A program made the position numbers and the translations under genes. Shown here piece after piece: positions 29,646 to 43,500 of a DNA stretch of 64,000 nucleotides. Within the stretch, counting starts at the first letter, position 1. Every line of letters starts with the position of its first letter. The notes beneath the pieces are model-generated. The model worked only from the letters and a program-made list of their open reading frames with translations, had not been told where the DNA came from and did no database searches. This stretch comes from Anticarsia gemmatalis (Eukaryota > Arthropoda > Insecta > Lepidoptera > Erebidae): contig NC_134747.1 in NCBI RefSeq assembly GCF_050436995.1, forward strand, positions 1,433,501-1,497,500, in the 5' to 3' direction.

Positions 29646-32600
29646 ATAGGTTTATGATTTTTGTGATCTAGCTGGTCGTTTCTAGGTTCGTAGCACTGCG
29701 CAGTTTGGGGTCATAGGTTTGATAACCAGATATTCACCGTTAAGAAAATGAGGTGGCACATCTAAACAAAAAAAAAATTTTTTTTAACTGTGGACTATCA
29801 TCTTATGGTATGTTCAACATGGTTATTGTATGATCAATAGCCCCTTATGTGTAAAACAAGAGATTAATTATTTATATCTCTAATATATTCTTGTCGTTAC
29901 GTTTTAATACGTCATTCGAGTTAACGATTATGTGTCATGACGAACGTATCGGTATTACAAAACGTAGATAACTAATTAAGTGACTGTTAACTAGAAGTGC
30001 TATAAGATTGTTGTAATTAATTGGGTATCTGACGTTCATTGGCATTTTCCATGAAGAAGACCTAAGTATATGGACTTTTGAGTACAATTCTAATTATGTC
30101 GATAGTAAATTATTAGTGTCCTAACGATTGCATAAAATGGACTAGAATTACTAAGTAATATTTATTTTCTGGTATTTCTATGGTGGATTCTGAGCATATT
30201 GTCGAAGTGGGTTTCATTCAATACAATACACATTTGTGTTAACTAACTTTATTCCCAGGCATTTAGAGCACACTGCAGGCGAAGAAATAGTCTTTAAAAA
30301 GGCAATAAAACAAAGTAAAATATTTTTCATAACATTTATTAATTACATCAAAACAAATAACATAGTTGATGACCGCGGCGCTCGGCAAGTGCCCGCTTAG
30401 ACCGACTAGAGATCTGTTCATACCTCCCTCACTTGTCCAAAGAAGATAGTTCCGTCATAATACAAGTTTTACTCACATTTCATAAATATTAAACTAAACA
30501 ATACACTTTAATAGCGTTAACCAAAGCACGCTCAGCGCGATAAATTCATCAAAATATACAAAAATTAAAAATGTTCAACTAAAATTGACGATCAACTATC
30601 TTCTTACAAAATTGACGTAACAGTTTTTAATTGATTTATTTTATTGTTAAATGGAAGACGAAAATAACTAAAATGTGTGATGTATGTTTAAATAGAAAAA
30701 CTTATGATACACTGAAAGCATTTTACAGGAAGACTGGAGATTCTAATAGATTTTTTCGAAAGATATAATTTTTTTGTCAATGCGCTATAAATAATTGATA
30801 CCTTGATTTTTCGATATATGTAAGTCTATCTTTTATTTGGCAGACTGTATATATCGATAAAACAAGTTTCATAATAAGACTACAGTTAATACAATTTAAT
30901 AACATTATTTTTTATAAATATTTGATTTGTTAAGTTAAAACATTTCTAAGCGCATTGACTTTATAATGATCAACATTTAATACATTTTTGGTCAGTGAAT
31001 ATATTTTACAATTGTTATACAATATGTCTGTATATTGAAGGATCTCCTAAACTCGGCATCCAGCAAATACATTAGTACAAAATGTTAATACATAAGTTTG
31101 TATACAAATATGTATATATTCTGTATATGAATAAAACTGCATTGTGGTCCCTGATTGAAATACTGTGTACAATGTATATTTTTACTATTTATATTAATTC
31201 TAATATTGCCATAACTCTATTGTGGGTATTTGAAAAATGTTATAAAAGTCGTTGACATATTTTTTTAATTACGTTTAAATTTGAGTTATGGCAACACTAC
31301 GGTTTGGCTCAAATCACACCGCTATTTTGCACGACGAGGCGGTAACCATGGCAACGCATATTGTTTACGTTGTCATGGTGACCGCGTCGCGTGGCTCACA
31401 TAGCAACAAAGCCGTGTTGTTGGCCCTCGTCGAGCAGAAGGCACGCGTCATCCTGTCGGCCTAAACCAATCGTTGAAACTCCATCGATATGCTTCACATA
31501 CACTAACATATACCTACGTTTACATTTATTTAAATGGCACAAATATGTAGCATTCGACTCTATAAAAACTCAATTAATAATAAATGTTCATAACATAATT
31601 TTAATATACTCTTTGCTCTAACATCACATCAGTACAAATCCTTACTTAACAACTACGATGATTAATATGTATATTCAGTTATATATATCACAATCATATA
31701 CAACATAAAAAAATATAATTTACACTATAGAAGTGGTCACACAAAGATCATTTTCGTTGTGAACGTAGCCTGTCGTTTAAAGCTGTATAATTTCGATATT
31801 TTGTTAATATTAAAGGAAGCTGTAGACGGGTAGTTGTATGTATATTACGGGCACGTATTCGCACGTGTACGTGAAATGCGAGCACCAAGCATTTTATACG
31901 GGGACTTGTTTTATTTACTATATAAATGAGTGCCGAATTCAGTCGCTTATCTGTTAAAATAAGCAAGTGTTTTAAATATTTTGAACTTTTGAATAAGTTA
32001 AATTAGTTTCGATGTTCCCAATAAAAAAACTGGAAATAATTATCTATTAGGGGCCATAAAATCGTTGCCTTTTTATGTCTGTATATAGACAATTACCTTT
32101 AAGGCTTTCAAATCGTTGAATTGAAATACTCATAGGCCAGACTGCTTATTAAAAATATTCGAAAATATATTTAGTTTCAACTACCCGTCTTTTTTATATT
32201 AGTAGCAATGGTTTTAATTTAACTAACCAATAGAAATATCCAGAAACATAAAAGATATTTTTCATAATTTTTTTTTTTTTCGAAATTACGTCATCATTTC
32301 GTATTTTTTCTGTAATATTTTATTAGTTAGTTAATCATGAATTCAGTGAAAAGAAATGATAATAAGTTCCAAGACATTCTGAAATTACAGTACGAATGAA
32401 ATTTGAACGTTTTGAACCGTGAGATGGTTGATTAAGATTCAAGCAAGCGTTTGGTTATACCCGTTTTGATAAAGCAAGGGAGAACTTTTATTTAACCTTT
32501 ACACACTAACGTTTTATATACAAGACAGTTTTATTTCTTGCCCATAAAATGTGACTTGTTTGATAAATAATGGTAAAATTTAACTTGGTTATTGTACAAT

Positions 32601-34583
32601 ATTAATGTAGTGTTACATGTTTATCTATAGGTCTTTCACGTAAATATGGCTGTACTGATTTGGTTAAAATGTGGTAGAGTGATAAATTATACGTTGTAGA
32701 AAAATATAGTTACTTTTTAGTATAAAAATATTGAGAGACTGATAAACCAAGTGAAATTTCTCCACAACACATATTGTGGGCATGAAATTGAAATGTTGAG
32801 TATATAAATCGTTTGCAGTGAAAAGGTCAAAGGCCCCTTTAAAAACACATGCTATAAGATCCCAGATTTGAAAGGCAGTTATATTATATTATCATGTTCA
32901 AAATTACTGTAAATTGATGTTGATGTTTGACTGATGGTACGGATTGATTCAATCCGTCAATTGTCGTCAATTGGCGTCAATCAACAGGTACAGCTCACAC
33001 AACTGCAGTACGCTGTCCAATTGTGAGTTCGCATTATATTCGCGCAATCTGACGAAGAAATTATAATTACAACTTTAGTTTTATTATCATTTCTTAACAC
33101 AATTATGGTGAAGTAACGATATAATAATATATTTTTTTATGTAACCCATTTATATCCCACTGCTGGGCAATGAGGGTAATTTTTGAAATAATAGATATTT
33201 TTTAAACAAGATGGAAGTCCCAAATATTGTATACCTACTTTCTTGGTACCGAAAAACCTCCTTAAAATATCGGATTCGTGTCTTAATAATGAAAAAAGCC
33301 AAATTTCTATAGTTAAATATGTCCAGTAATTATTATATTGATACTTCACCATCAATTCAAGGTCCGTGGTGGGGAGAGGGGTTAACAAACATAAATACTC
33401 TAACGTGACCATATTTACAATAATTCGATAACCGTGCGTACACATACGTTTCATTCCACACCTCTCTGATGCAATACATACATAACGAATTTGTGCGATT
33501 TGAAATCATTGTCCAAATTGTAACGGTACTATAATCGGGTCAATATTAGATCTAAAGTTACAAATTTCACTACAATATACGTCCTGATAAATAAATATAT
33601 TTGTTACACAATTCGCAATGATCCCAAACATTAATACAAGTGTTGAAACAATGTTTTGCCCTGTAATACTGAGTCACATGATCTATTAATTGACCTCCAA
33701 ACACTTTTAAGTTCTGAGTACACGTATCATTCACACAAAACGTCCGGAGATTATATTTTCTAGTGTCTACATATATTCTACGTTGACATCCATTAAAAAT
33801 TCACATAAAAACTGCTTTGAGCCCTCGACACAAGAAATGCATTCAGTAGGCAAATAGTCCCGTATGTCTCGAATCGTCACGAAACGTCCCGAGCGAGCAC
33901 GACGCGCCCCACTTTACACTGCAATAAATAAAATGTCGTTTATTTTTTAATAAAATAAAAATGTTATTTATTTATTGAAGCGTGTGTTATGTTAAACAAA
34001 AGTTATCCAAACCGTTCAAGATACTTGGATTACCTTTGGGTACAAAATTTTGATTTGTGCCAAAATAATGTGTGGAAACGAAAATTTGGAAAAAATTGCA
34101 GCAATATTTGGTGGCCAAAATACATTGTAAATGTACTAATCTACTGCAGTTAATATAAGAATGTTTAACAAATGAGGTGTTAGGAACGTCGCGTTGGCCC
34201 GAACTCACTGTCGATACAAAACTATTCTACGCCCTGACTTTATACATATTTACAAGATCACTGAAGTGAAAGGCCTATCTAAACATACACTTACAACTAT
34301 CGCGCTATTATAAAATTACAGTAGTTTATCACTTATTTGACTTTATATTACCTAAATACTACACAATCAAAATTACTTAACACAAAATAAATCCATCTTG
34401 TTTTATAAATCAAACGCATGCAAGGTTCAATTCAACCAAAAAAAACAAATCAAATCGTGTCAAAATTTCTTAAAAACCACACATTTGAGATATAAAACAA
34501 GAGGGTAAATAGATAAATAATTTTAATCGTATAATGATATGCTACCATCGAATTAGTAAAGAGTTCGGAGCATCGCAACTTGA
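29646..34583. other. Convergent intergenic interval with long 3' UTR sequence
   Basis: Between the ends of the BTB gene (plus) and NFAT5 (minus). The NFAT5 3' UTR starts at 34583. A minus-strand AATAAA (plus tttatt) at 33971-33976 is one candidate end, and others lie near 33.1 and 30.3 kb. A family B SINE tail fragment (cccactgctgggcaatgag) is at about 33141-33177. Small frames at 31391, 31748, 33137 and 33987 show no family resemblance. Confidence 0.5.
31284..31418. promoter_or_regulatory. Inverted repeat with two RFX X-box-like sites
   Basis: GTAACCATGGCAAC at 31342-31355 fits the RFX X-box consensus GTNRCC-N2-RGYAAC in full. GTTGTCATGGTGAC at 31369-31382 fits it with two mismatches. The pair are arms of an imperfect hairpin (gacgaggcggtaacc against ggtgaccgcgtcgcg), which extends weakly to outer gttatggcaacac and caacacggc pieces. 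The block is much richer in GC than its surroundings. It could be an enhancer, an RNA hairpin in a 3' UTR, or a mobile element. Confidence 0.4.
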
Positions 34584-37500
34584 CTAGTTATAGTATACAT
34601 CCATGTACTCACCTTGGTCAAAAGTGCTAGGGTTTATGTAGGACAGTAGGTCTTGGTCTGACATGTCAGTGAGACCTTGGACCGGCGCCGTCATTTCCTG
34701 GGTGACAGCCTGCGAGACGGCCTGGCTGACCGCCTGCGACACGGCCTGGGTCACAGCCTGGGAAACTGCTTGCGACATGGCGACTAGAGGCGTCTCTGCC
34801 GCAGGCTCCGCAGGTGGCTGTGATTCGTTCGTCTGCATGGTCTGCATGACCCCAGTACTCTCAGTCGTTAAGATATTCGCCGTGTTGATAGCCGACGTCA
34901 CTAAAGCATTCATTGTCGTATCCGAAGTTAAGATCTCCGCTGCAGCATTGAGGATCATGGACTTGACAGCCGCTGGGGGAGTCTTCACGGATGTGAGTTG
35001 CACCTGGTCCTGAATCATCATGAGCTCGTCTTGAGCAGGTCCGGGAGGTAGTACTATCCTCTGTGAGCTGTCACACAGCATGCTGGGAGATACTTGAGGG
35101 TTGAGGATCACGTCCGGTGGCATATTCGACGTCGACATTGGCTGCAGAAGCTCAGCTGTTTGATTTCTGTTCACCACTGCAGCGTTTGGACTGAGAAGAA
35201 CGTCTGACGCGTGAGAAGCAGTCGAAGGAGACGTTGAAGATCCAGACAGATGGTCATCTACCCTCGAGTTGACCAGCTCGTCTAACTTGCTGGAGTCAGG
35301 TAAGATGGCGGCTGTAGCCTTCATAGCGTCTTCTACTAGAGTAGTGATATCAGCAGTCTGTCGCGCCATGCGATGTTCTATCTGACTGGTGCCCATCTCC
35401 AACTTAGTGATGGCACCGAAAGGATTGAAGCTCTCCTCTCTATTCCCTTGCATCTGGTTGTACACCATCAGTCTTTGTTCGTTGCTCTGCATCACGGAGG
35501 ACTGCATGCTGGAGTCAGTGATCATGAGTTCTGGGTTCATGACCTTCATCTCAGGCGCGAGGGGGTCGACGGACTTGGAGGAGATGAGCTGTCTCATGGG
35601 GTCCATGGGGAGGATGGGTGGGTAGATCTGCGCGTTGTTGTCGTCCGTGTTGAAGATGGCTGCGGTGACGGTCTCCACCATCTTGTCCGTCTGCACTTGG
35701 TTCTGAATGGCTTGCAGCTGTTGCGTGAACGACGCGAGGGGGGAGGACGGCTCGCTCTGAGCTGATGTCGATGGAGACAGTTTCATGCTGTCGTAGCCGT
35801 AGCTGACCTGGAGGTAACGTTAGATTAGTAAAAATCCTTTTAAGTTACATAATTAAATTAAAGTTTATCCTCAAAATAACTTCAAAGATGTTCTCCAATC
35901 TTCTAACTATCTCTACTCTAAAAATTACGTCATTTTGTTTGATAGAAGAAGGACAAACAATCATGTGGAAACGAACTTCCTTTTGAACAGAAATATGGTA
36001 TTTGTATTTACCTGTGACTGCGAGTCCCGAGACATCTCAGACTTGAGCCTGAGGTCTACGATGTTCAAGTCCTCGGGCACGGCCATCATGGGCTTGTCCT
36101 CCTCCGCGCTGCACGAGTCGCCGCCGTCCACCAGCGAGTGCTGGCTCGACTCGTCCGCGGCCTAGCAACAACATACATTAGCTCTTAGTCATTTATGTTA
36201 GTGTATTTTACATGGCTAACGAATGTTTCTGATAATATTGACTGCAACCCGAGCCGACTTTTTAAAAGTACGTCTCAGCTGACATACCCCTGAGCGGCCA
36301 TTCATCTATTGAATGTCCGTACGAAAGGTGAATTAATCCATTGATTATTTACTAATCAGTCTGTGGAACTGCCTATAAGTGGCTGAAATGATTGAATTGA
36401 AGCGTCTGTTATATGCTGTTCTTCGTGACTCACCTCGCTCTTGAGTCCGACGGGCGAGTGCGGGTCGGGCACGATGAGGGAGGGCCGGCGCACGGGCAGC
36501 GCGGGCGGCGGCATCATGGCGCCGCCCCACAGCAGCACGGGCCGCGCCTCGTCCCCGCCGCCACCTGCACAAACATGCTCTGTAGTCTCCGCCTTCACCG
36601 CTCCCTACTGCCCTAATACTCCGCTTTGACTGGACGCTTGCGAGTGACGGAACTTAAGAAAAAATATAACTCGGCAAATTTCACCACCGTGTGACTCGAA
36701 TTGTTCAATTTTGAAGGTGCAATTTTTGTGCTAAATCTTTTTTTACATAAAATAAAATTTTACTAGATTTGAGTGCAACTTTAAAACTGAAATACAAAAA
36801 CGAATAAGGCTGAGAAACCTACATAATTTTGACCTAAATAAACCTATTTGTGAAATAAAGTTTAAAGGAAAACTATGCTCGTGTACAAAAAATTACATGT
36901 GATTAAAAGATCCCCTGAATTCAGAATTTCCTTTGAAAACAAAAAGTACACCACAAACACGACTGGCTATAAATTCTTACTAAAAAAATAAAGTTCGAAA
37001 CTGAAACAACACAATTTTTATCATCCCCAAACATTAATGGCTTCATCTGCCATGAGAACAATTATTTTTTTATCAAAAATATACCTTATTGTCGTGTTTT
37101 AACCCACATTTTAATTTGTTCACCCCATAAGATATAAATTCGTAATTTCAGTCAGCTAAACAAATCCTACGGGCCAGTTAAAGCGGAGTCCTATATAAAG
37201 TACATAACAGGGCATATATTCGGCACGTATAAACTATTGTGGGATTGTAGAGTCTGTCCTAGGGGAGCAGTGTCACTGAGAAGTGAGTTCTGTGTGTATG
37301 TGTATAGAGCTCGTTTTTCATTTCTTCTTCTTTTTTGTATGTGTTTGAGTTTTCTCTGTACGGTCTGTATGTGTTCAGTGTGTGTGATGGTTACGCGTAC
37401 AAAAACTATGATTAAAAAAAAGTAATTCAATAAATTAAAAGTTAATTTCTGTTAAAATAAATTAGAAAATTAAAACAAAAATGTGATTTTTAGTATAGAA

Positions 37501-40500
37501 AAAAAAGAAAATTCAACAACAAAAGTCTTCATTTAGCTAGTTCGAGTTTTGTTATTTATTATGAATGTGCTCATTGTGATTGTATAATGTGTCGAGTGTA
37601 TGTATCAATGTGAATGATGTATTGTTTGTGAGCCAATGTATGGCTGTTCGTGTATCTTGTGTGTGCGCGTGTGTGTGCCAGTAGGCTGGCGGCGTGTGTG
37701 CGTGCGTGAGTGCGTGTGTGTCAGTACCGTGCTGGCGCGGGGGGGCGGGCAGCGGCGGCGGCAGCACACTCGCTACCTAGACAGACCTAGCTTGAACAGA
37801 AAGGGAAAAAAGAAAGAGTACGCCATTTGCGCATCAGTCGTTTCTTCCAAATTTCTCTATATTTACAATAACTTTTTATTGTTATAACCGGATAGTTACT
37901 TACATGCTACGCGTTAGGTATAAAGCAACATATTCTGCGAAGCTTGTGTATCCCTCACGCCTTTATCATTCTGAGTTAAGCCGACGACTGTACAACATGC
38001 AATGGACTTTGCTAGTCAGTCAGTCAAATAGTACTAGAAATCAGCATGCATTAATATTACTACATATTTCTTTACTTGGCTCATTTTTCTGTGTGCTCAA
38101 ATAGTACTAATGCTCGTTGTCATAAGTAATAAATGCGTTAGCGATACATATTATTGTCTATTTAATTCTAATATTGAAAGCAAATTTTGTATGATTTATT
38201 ATTCACATTGTATTATTATGGTACATTAGAATTATATGAAGTTAGTACATTGACAAAGATGCGAGGGCCTATCAAAAATTTGATTCGTTTAAAATATTTG
38301 CAGGTTTAAAACATAATTCTTGATAAGATTTTTAATGTGTGTGTTTTTTGATAGGTCCTTGCATTCGAAATATATTAGTATCAATTGACGAAAAGCAATA
38401 TTAGATTATAAGCAAATATGTGTTTTGCAAGCGTATCAAGCAACAATTTGTGTGACACATAACATTAATGGGTTCACCAACCAATTCAAAATGTACAGAC
38501 GAAAAAAATACCACCATTTAAATTAAAATTTTCTATAACTTGGCGGAAACACGAAGTAATTTTTAATGACTTTTACAATTTAGAAAAAAATACATTTACA
38601 TCAATATTTTATATAATTTCAGCTCAAAATCAAAAACATTTTGACATTTTCGACAAAATAAAAAATACAAAAAATATTTTTTAAGAACATTTCGTCGTTT
38701 TTATGTATCAATGGATAAAGCATTGCATTATAAACAGCAATTTTGTCTGCTATTACAAGCTGAACGTTAGTTCGTGCGTACATTGAATGAACGACATTAC
38801 ACAGACGGCACCAATGATCTCGTGATATATGCGGATGCGTTTCTTAATGTCATTTATTTGTATATGTGTATTAATAAAACGAACTGTAATTTTAATTTTA
38901 GTAATGAGTGTCTATAATCAAAGTAATAGGATTCCTGTTTGAACGTTTAGGTACGGAACCCTTAAAAAGTTTTTTGTTTTTGTTATACAGTAATTTATTT
39001 TGTACATTCCTGTATAAACTGTGTAACTGTATTTATTCAAAGGTGGTTTTAATAGTTATTGAATCTATCTGAAATAATTCTTTCTAAGGCTAAGACACGC
39101 GGTGGTATGTGGAGCCAAGGTAAAGTAATAATTACTAAAATTTATTATTATCGAAAATGACAACAATTTCCAAAAACCTATTTATTCACTGTGTTCTTTA
39201 AATATTCTTATGTACCTATTCTGTGTGAAAAGTAATAATTACTAAAATTATCATCATCGAAAACTGTAATATCCAAAAATTTACTCATTTTTGTATTTTT
39301 TCAATATGTATTGTGTGTGACATTAAAAAACGTTAATAAAGAACAGCCAAGCAGTGTGTGTGAGGTGTTTGAGCGCGGCGGTTACCTTGCGTGTGGTGCT
39401 TGGTGGAGTGCAGCGGGCCGGTGTCGAGCGCGGGCGGCGTGAAGTAGAAGGAGTGCGGCTCCGAGGCCTTGCCGCCCGAGCGCACGAACAGCTGCACCGC
39501 CACCGCCTCCGAGATGTCCGCCTGGCGGTACGCCGGCACGCAGCACACTAGGTGTGTCTGGACAATACAGTACTTATGAGTCCAGTTGCAATAAAAATAT
39601 AGAATGGTAGATCCTTGATTTGGTTGAAGCGTTATTGCAAAAAAAAAGTAAAAGAAATAGGTTTTGATTCTCCAGAATTGCTTTATGTGAAAAGAAAATT
39701 CGAGTCGACATTGGGAAATATATATTTTTTAAAATACCAAGTTTAAGTATATAGAAATTGAATTCACATATAGCCAGAATAAGTTTAAAATAGTTTAAAT
39801 TAAGGAGAAATCATAAATGCCACAAAAAATTAGCCACAGAATAGTCTCATTAAAAAGTGTTCTGAACTGAACTCTCTTCTAAAGACAGGACACATACATG
39901 CTGCTAAATAGACCATTTTGGTTTAGATATAGAAAAAAAAATGTCAACGAGAATCTTAACTACATCCATTATAAACATAATATATGTATTATAGTTAAAG
40001 TAGATGTAACACTTACTTGTTGTAAAAACTCTTTGTCAGGCGTGACCTCCTCCTCCCAGTGCGTCCTGCCGTCGAGCCGCTGACAGAACACCACCCTGGT
40101 CTCCTTGAGGAAGTTCTTGCCGAGGAGGTACAGCTCCAGGCCGCCGGTCGCCGGGCAAGACACGAGGGACTTTCGACATACTTCCGGCACGCCGGGCGGT
40201 TGAGCTGGAAGGAGAGGAAGAGTTTAGTGATAATGACAGCTATCAATGATAAGTGGTTGTCTTTTGTAAGGTTAGATGAAAGGTGGAAAAATAAATTGCG
40301 TATCTCTCTGACAGTTCTGCTCTGGAGAGGCAAAGGTGACAAGGAAGATCCATTAGTCGTTGCAATAAAGATTCATAAGATTGCTTGATATACAAAACTG
40401 CAACGCATGCATTAGCATAAGTTAATCCTGTCATAAGGTATAAACGACTGTCACCCACAAAATGTGAGGTAATAGATAGAAACTAAATGAGACCAAAATC

Positions 40501-43500
40501 TATCTTCCCACATTCTTCAGCATACTGCCTCGGCAGTCGAAAATATAACAGAAAACAAGTACTTAAGTAATTCCTAGAAATGTTGAAGACTTACTTAAAA
40601 AAAATAGAAGAATAAGCATATGGACATAATTTTAACCCATTTATTTTTGTTACACATAAAGAAACACCACGAATACAGAACTTAATAACAAGTACTTTTT
40701 ATTGGTACTTACTGCATATGATAGGTGTGGAGCAGACTTGCAGCGTCTCGGGATGTCCGGCGGCGTTGATGATGTCGGTGCGGAACACCATGCGACAGCG
40801 CGTGGACTTCTTCTTGCCGCGGGAGATGTGCGCGCCCGTCGAGCCCGCCGACGAGCTCAGCGCTTCTCCGAACCTGTGCTCCACGTCCACGTTGCGCTCC
40901 TACAAGAAGTAAGAAAATATGTTTCTTTTATGCTCCTATTTTTGGAACTATATAGGCATGCCTATAAAGTTTTTTATAGTAGTACTATCTGTTATTCTAG
41001 ATTTTTTAATAGCTACTTCTGCTAAAATAACTAGGAGAGGTGAGAATATATCGCTACAAAATGATATGCAGTGAAGACCAAAGCGAAAATTATAAAGTCT
41101 TCGCTTCCAGAATAAGAGGAGTGCTAAACCCACAAACTTATTTGTAGACATTAAAGGGTACCTACCAAAAAAAAATTACTAGAAATAGCACTTTTTTTAT
41201 AAATTTGAATATTTTAGAGCATCAACAGTAGATCTTCGTATTTAAGTTTCAATAATATTATAGATTTTTTTTTTTATATAGTACTTCCAAACTTCGTGTC
41301 AGAACTCAATATACATCAAGAAGTCTATAAGAAGTTTTACCTTGAGTATTCCAACGCAGTCGCAAGTGACCTGCCAGTGCTTGGCTGGCTCCAGGTCTAT
41401 CTCGATGATGACGGTGCCGTCGTCCTTGCGCTCCTTGCACGGCGTCGAGTTCTTGCCGGACACGCGGCACGCCTGGTAGAACATGTGCGGCGCCACGCGA
41501 CCTGCGTCTGTACCTATGTATACCTGAGGAGATCATTACTGTTAGAGGAAATGTAGTTAGATGCCTTTTGATAAGGACTAATACTGTATGTTTACCGTAC
41601 AATTTTGTACTAAGTGTGTCTAGTAGTTGAAAGTTCTGGATAAAAAAACATTATTATTGTTTGCCTCGTAACTACTCTGTAATTCTTGTATATTGCGGAG
41701 AAAATAAATTTGTTTATTTATTATTTAGTTGTTAAAAGAGGGCTAATTTAAGGGTTTGTGCTTCATGTATGTTAAGGATAGTGAAATGTTATTTACCTGC
41801 AGCACCGCCGGTTTATCATAACCAACTAATTTGACTATTGGGAATCCATTCCCAGAGTTGTCTTTGACAGCACCACGGCTGCCTTCAGTCTGATATCTGC
41901 AACAAAACATACAAAATCATTACAAATCCGTACAAGTCAATGGACACGAACACTTAATTAATTTATACAGTTTGTAGCATACCTTGCTCTGTGTTGTGTC
42001 TCAGGTTGGCACAGTATCTGTAGCTCGACAGTACCATCCCTCGACCGGCCGGACAGCGGCGCGGCCAGTCCCGGCCTGCCTCCCTGTGCCATGGCGGCCA
42101 GCGCCCTCTTCCTCGCCATCACTAACTTGCCTCCGTACTTTCCTCCCAGTTTGCCTCCTAGCTTGCCCCCCGCGCCGACTAATTTCCCTCCTCCGGGATA
42201 CTTGTTGGCGAGTTTTCCCCCACTTCCTAATTTGCCGCACGATCTGTACGGGTCCTGGAACCTCTTGCCTGCAGTGTCTGCTATGTTTGGACTAGATATA
42301 CTGCACCCCGCTCTCATTCTGCAATAGATCAATAGCAATATGAAATTTTATGCTATAGAGTTAGGACATATTTAAAACCATGATGCGCTAAAACCTTATA
42401 ATCGAGTTGACAACAAATATAATAATGTAAAGGCACAATGAACACAGAGCGACATAGCGTTGTAAGTAACCATAGTGCGGCACACGTACACAACATGTAC
42501 AGGACAATTACATGCGGTGATCATGCGGTTTCATGAATATGCTCGTGATACTGCAGTGTTACATCCTTTCACACACAAATGTACATCATTATCCAATTAG
42601 ACACTACACGTCTAGGTGATTACCATCGTATGGACACTCTGGAGTCTCCAGGAACCCAAGCGAGCCAGGAGCCCACGTGTTAGGAACAAGATGAATTTAG
42701 AATCTCAACTCACGACTTCCTACCTTCGATGATCAAAATTGGCTAACAAAAATGCAACATACACGGGAGCGGGTAGGGGCGGTGCTGAGTTGTCGGGCGG
42801 GGCGGGCGCGAGCGCGGTGCCGAGCTCCGCGGCGCCCGCTGCGCCCGTGGGGAATGCGTACGCGTCGTTGGCGTCGTCGCATTCTAGTTTAACCGCCGCT
42901 TCGCTCTCGCCTCGTCGCCGTTTCGAGTCCGGGTGTTCCCACTCCTCCAAAGTGTCCGACAATCTGCACACGCCATCAGGCTTTAGTTAAATTTTGAAGT
43001 TAGCCCACCATGGGTGCTGTTAGTTCAGTCGGTCAGGTCGGTTTAACGCCAATGAGTCGATGAGGCGTGCCCGGGTGCATTTACGAGTACATTGTCGATG
43101 AAGAGTATACGAAAATCGGAGAATATCTTTTAGTATAGAAAAGCGATGTTGCCAGATAAATGCTCATAATTATATCAAAGAAAACAGTAGTTTAGTCAAC
43201 GTATGAATCGCCAAAAGCCGAGCGCTTGCACCACAAACAAAAGCAGGTGACTTATCAAACCATTCATAGATCGCAGCCGAAATAAAAAGGCGTGTGTAAG
43301 TTTATTATCAAAACGGACCGGTAGAGATAATGTGTAGTCGTGTGTCGGCCACGTGCGGCGAAACGTGCCAAAAATATACACCCAAACATGTGGTGGCTCG
43401 CGACCTCACCCACAGATATCGTGCTAGAACTAACTCTTAAATTGGAGCACTTTAATAAAACTAACAATATCACGATAGAATCACGTGTCAACTTTTCTAT

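Larger units (their letters stand above)
36570..39380. other. NFAT5 intron 8 with GT-rich tract
   Basis: The 2.8 kb intron is AT-rich. A GT-rich stretch at about 37635-37725 (gtgtgtgcgcgtgtgtgtgc and variants) and a GC-rich run at 37730-37765 stand out. Frames predicted here are simple-repeat products and not exons. Confidence 0.5.

Noticed and set aside
32940..33000. Clustered gtcaattg repeats
   Set aside because: Only three short units in AT-rich DNA; not distinguishable from chance.
35373..35765. 130-codon plus-strand frame opposite the last NFAT5 exon
   Set aside because: Antisense shadow of a codon-biased exon; His/Leu/Gly-rich composition follows from the opposite strand.
37191..37887. 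Frames over GT-rich sequence in NFAT5 intron 8
   Set aside because: Products of simple dinucleotide repeats (Thr/His or Cys/Val runs), without exon boundaries in phase with neighbours.
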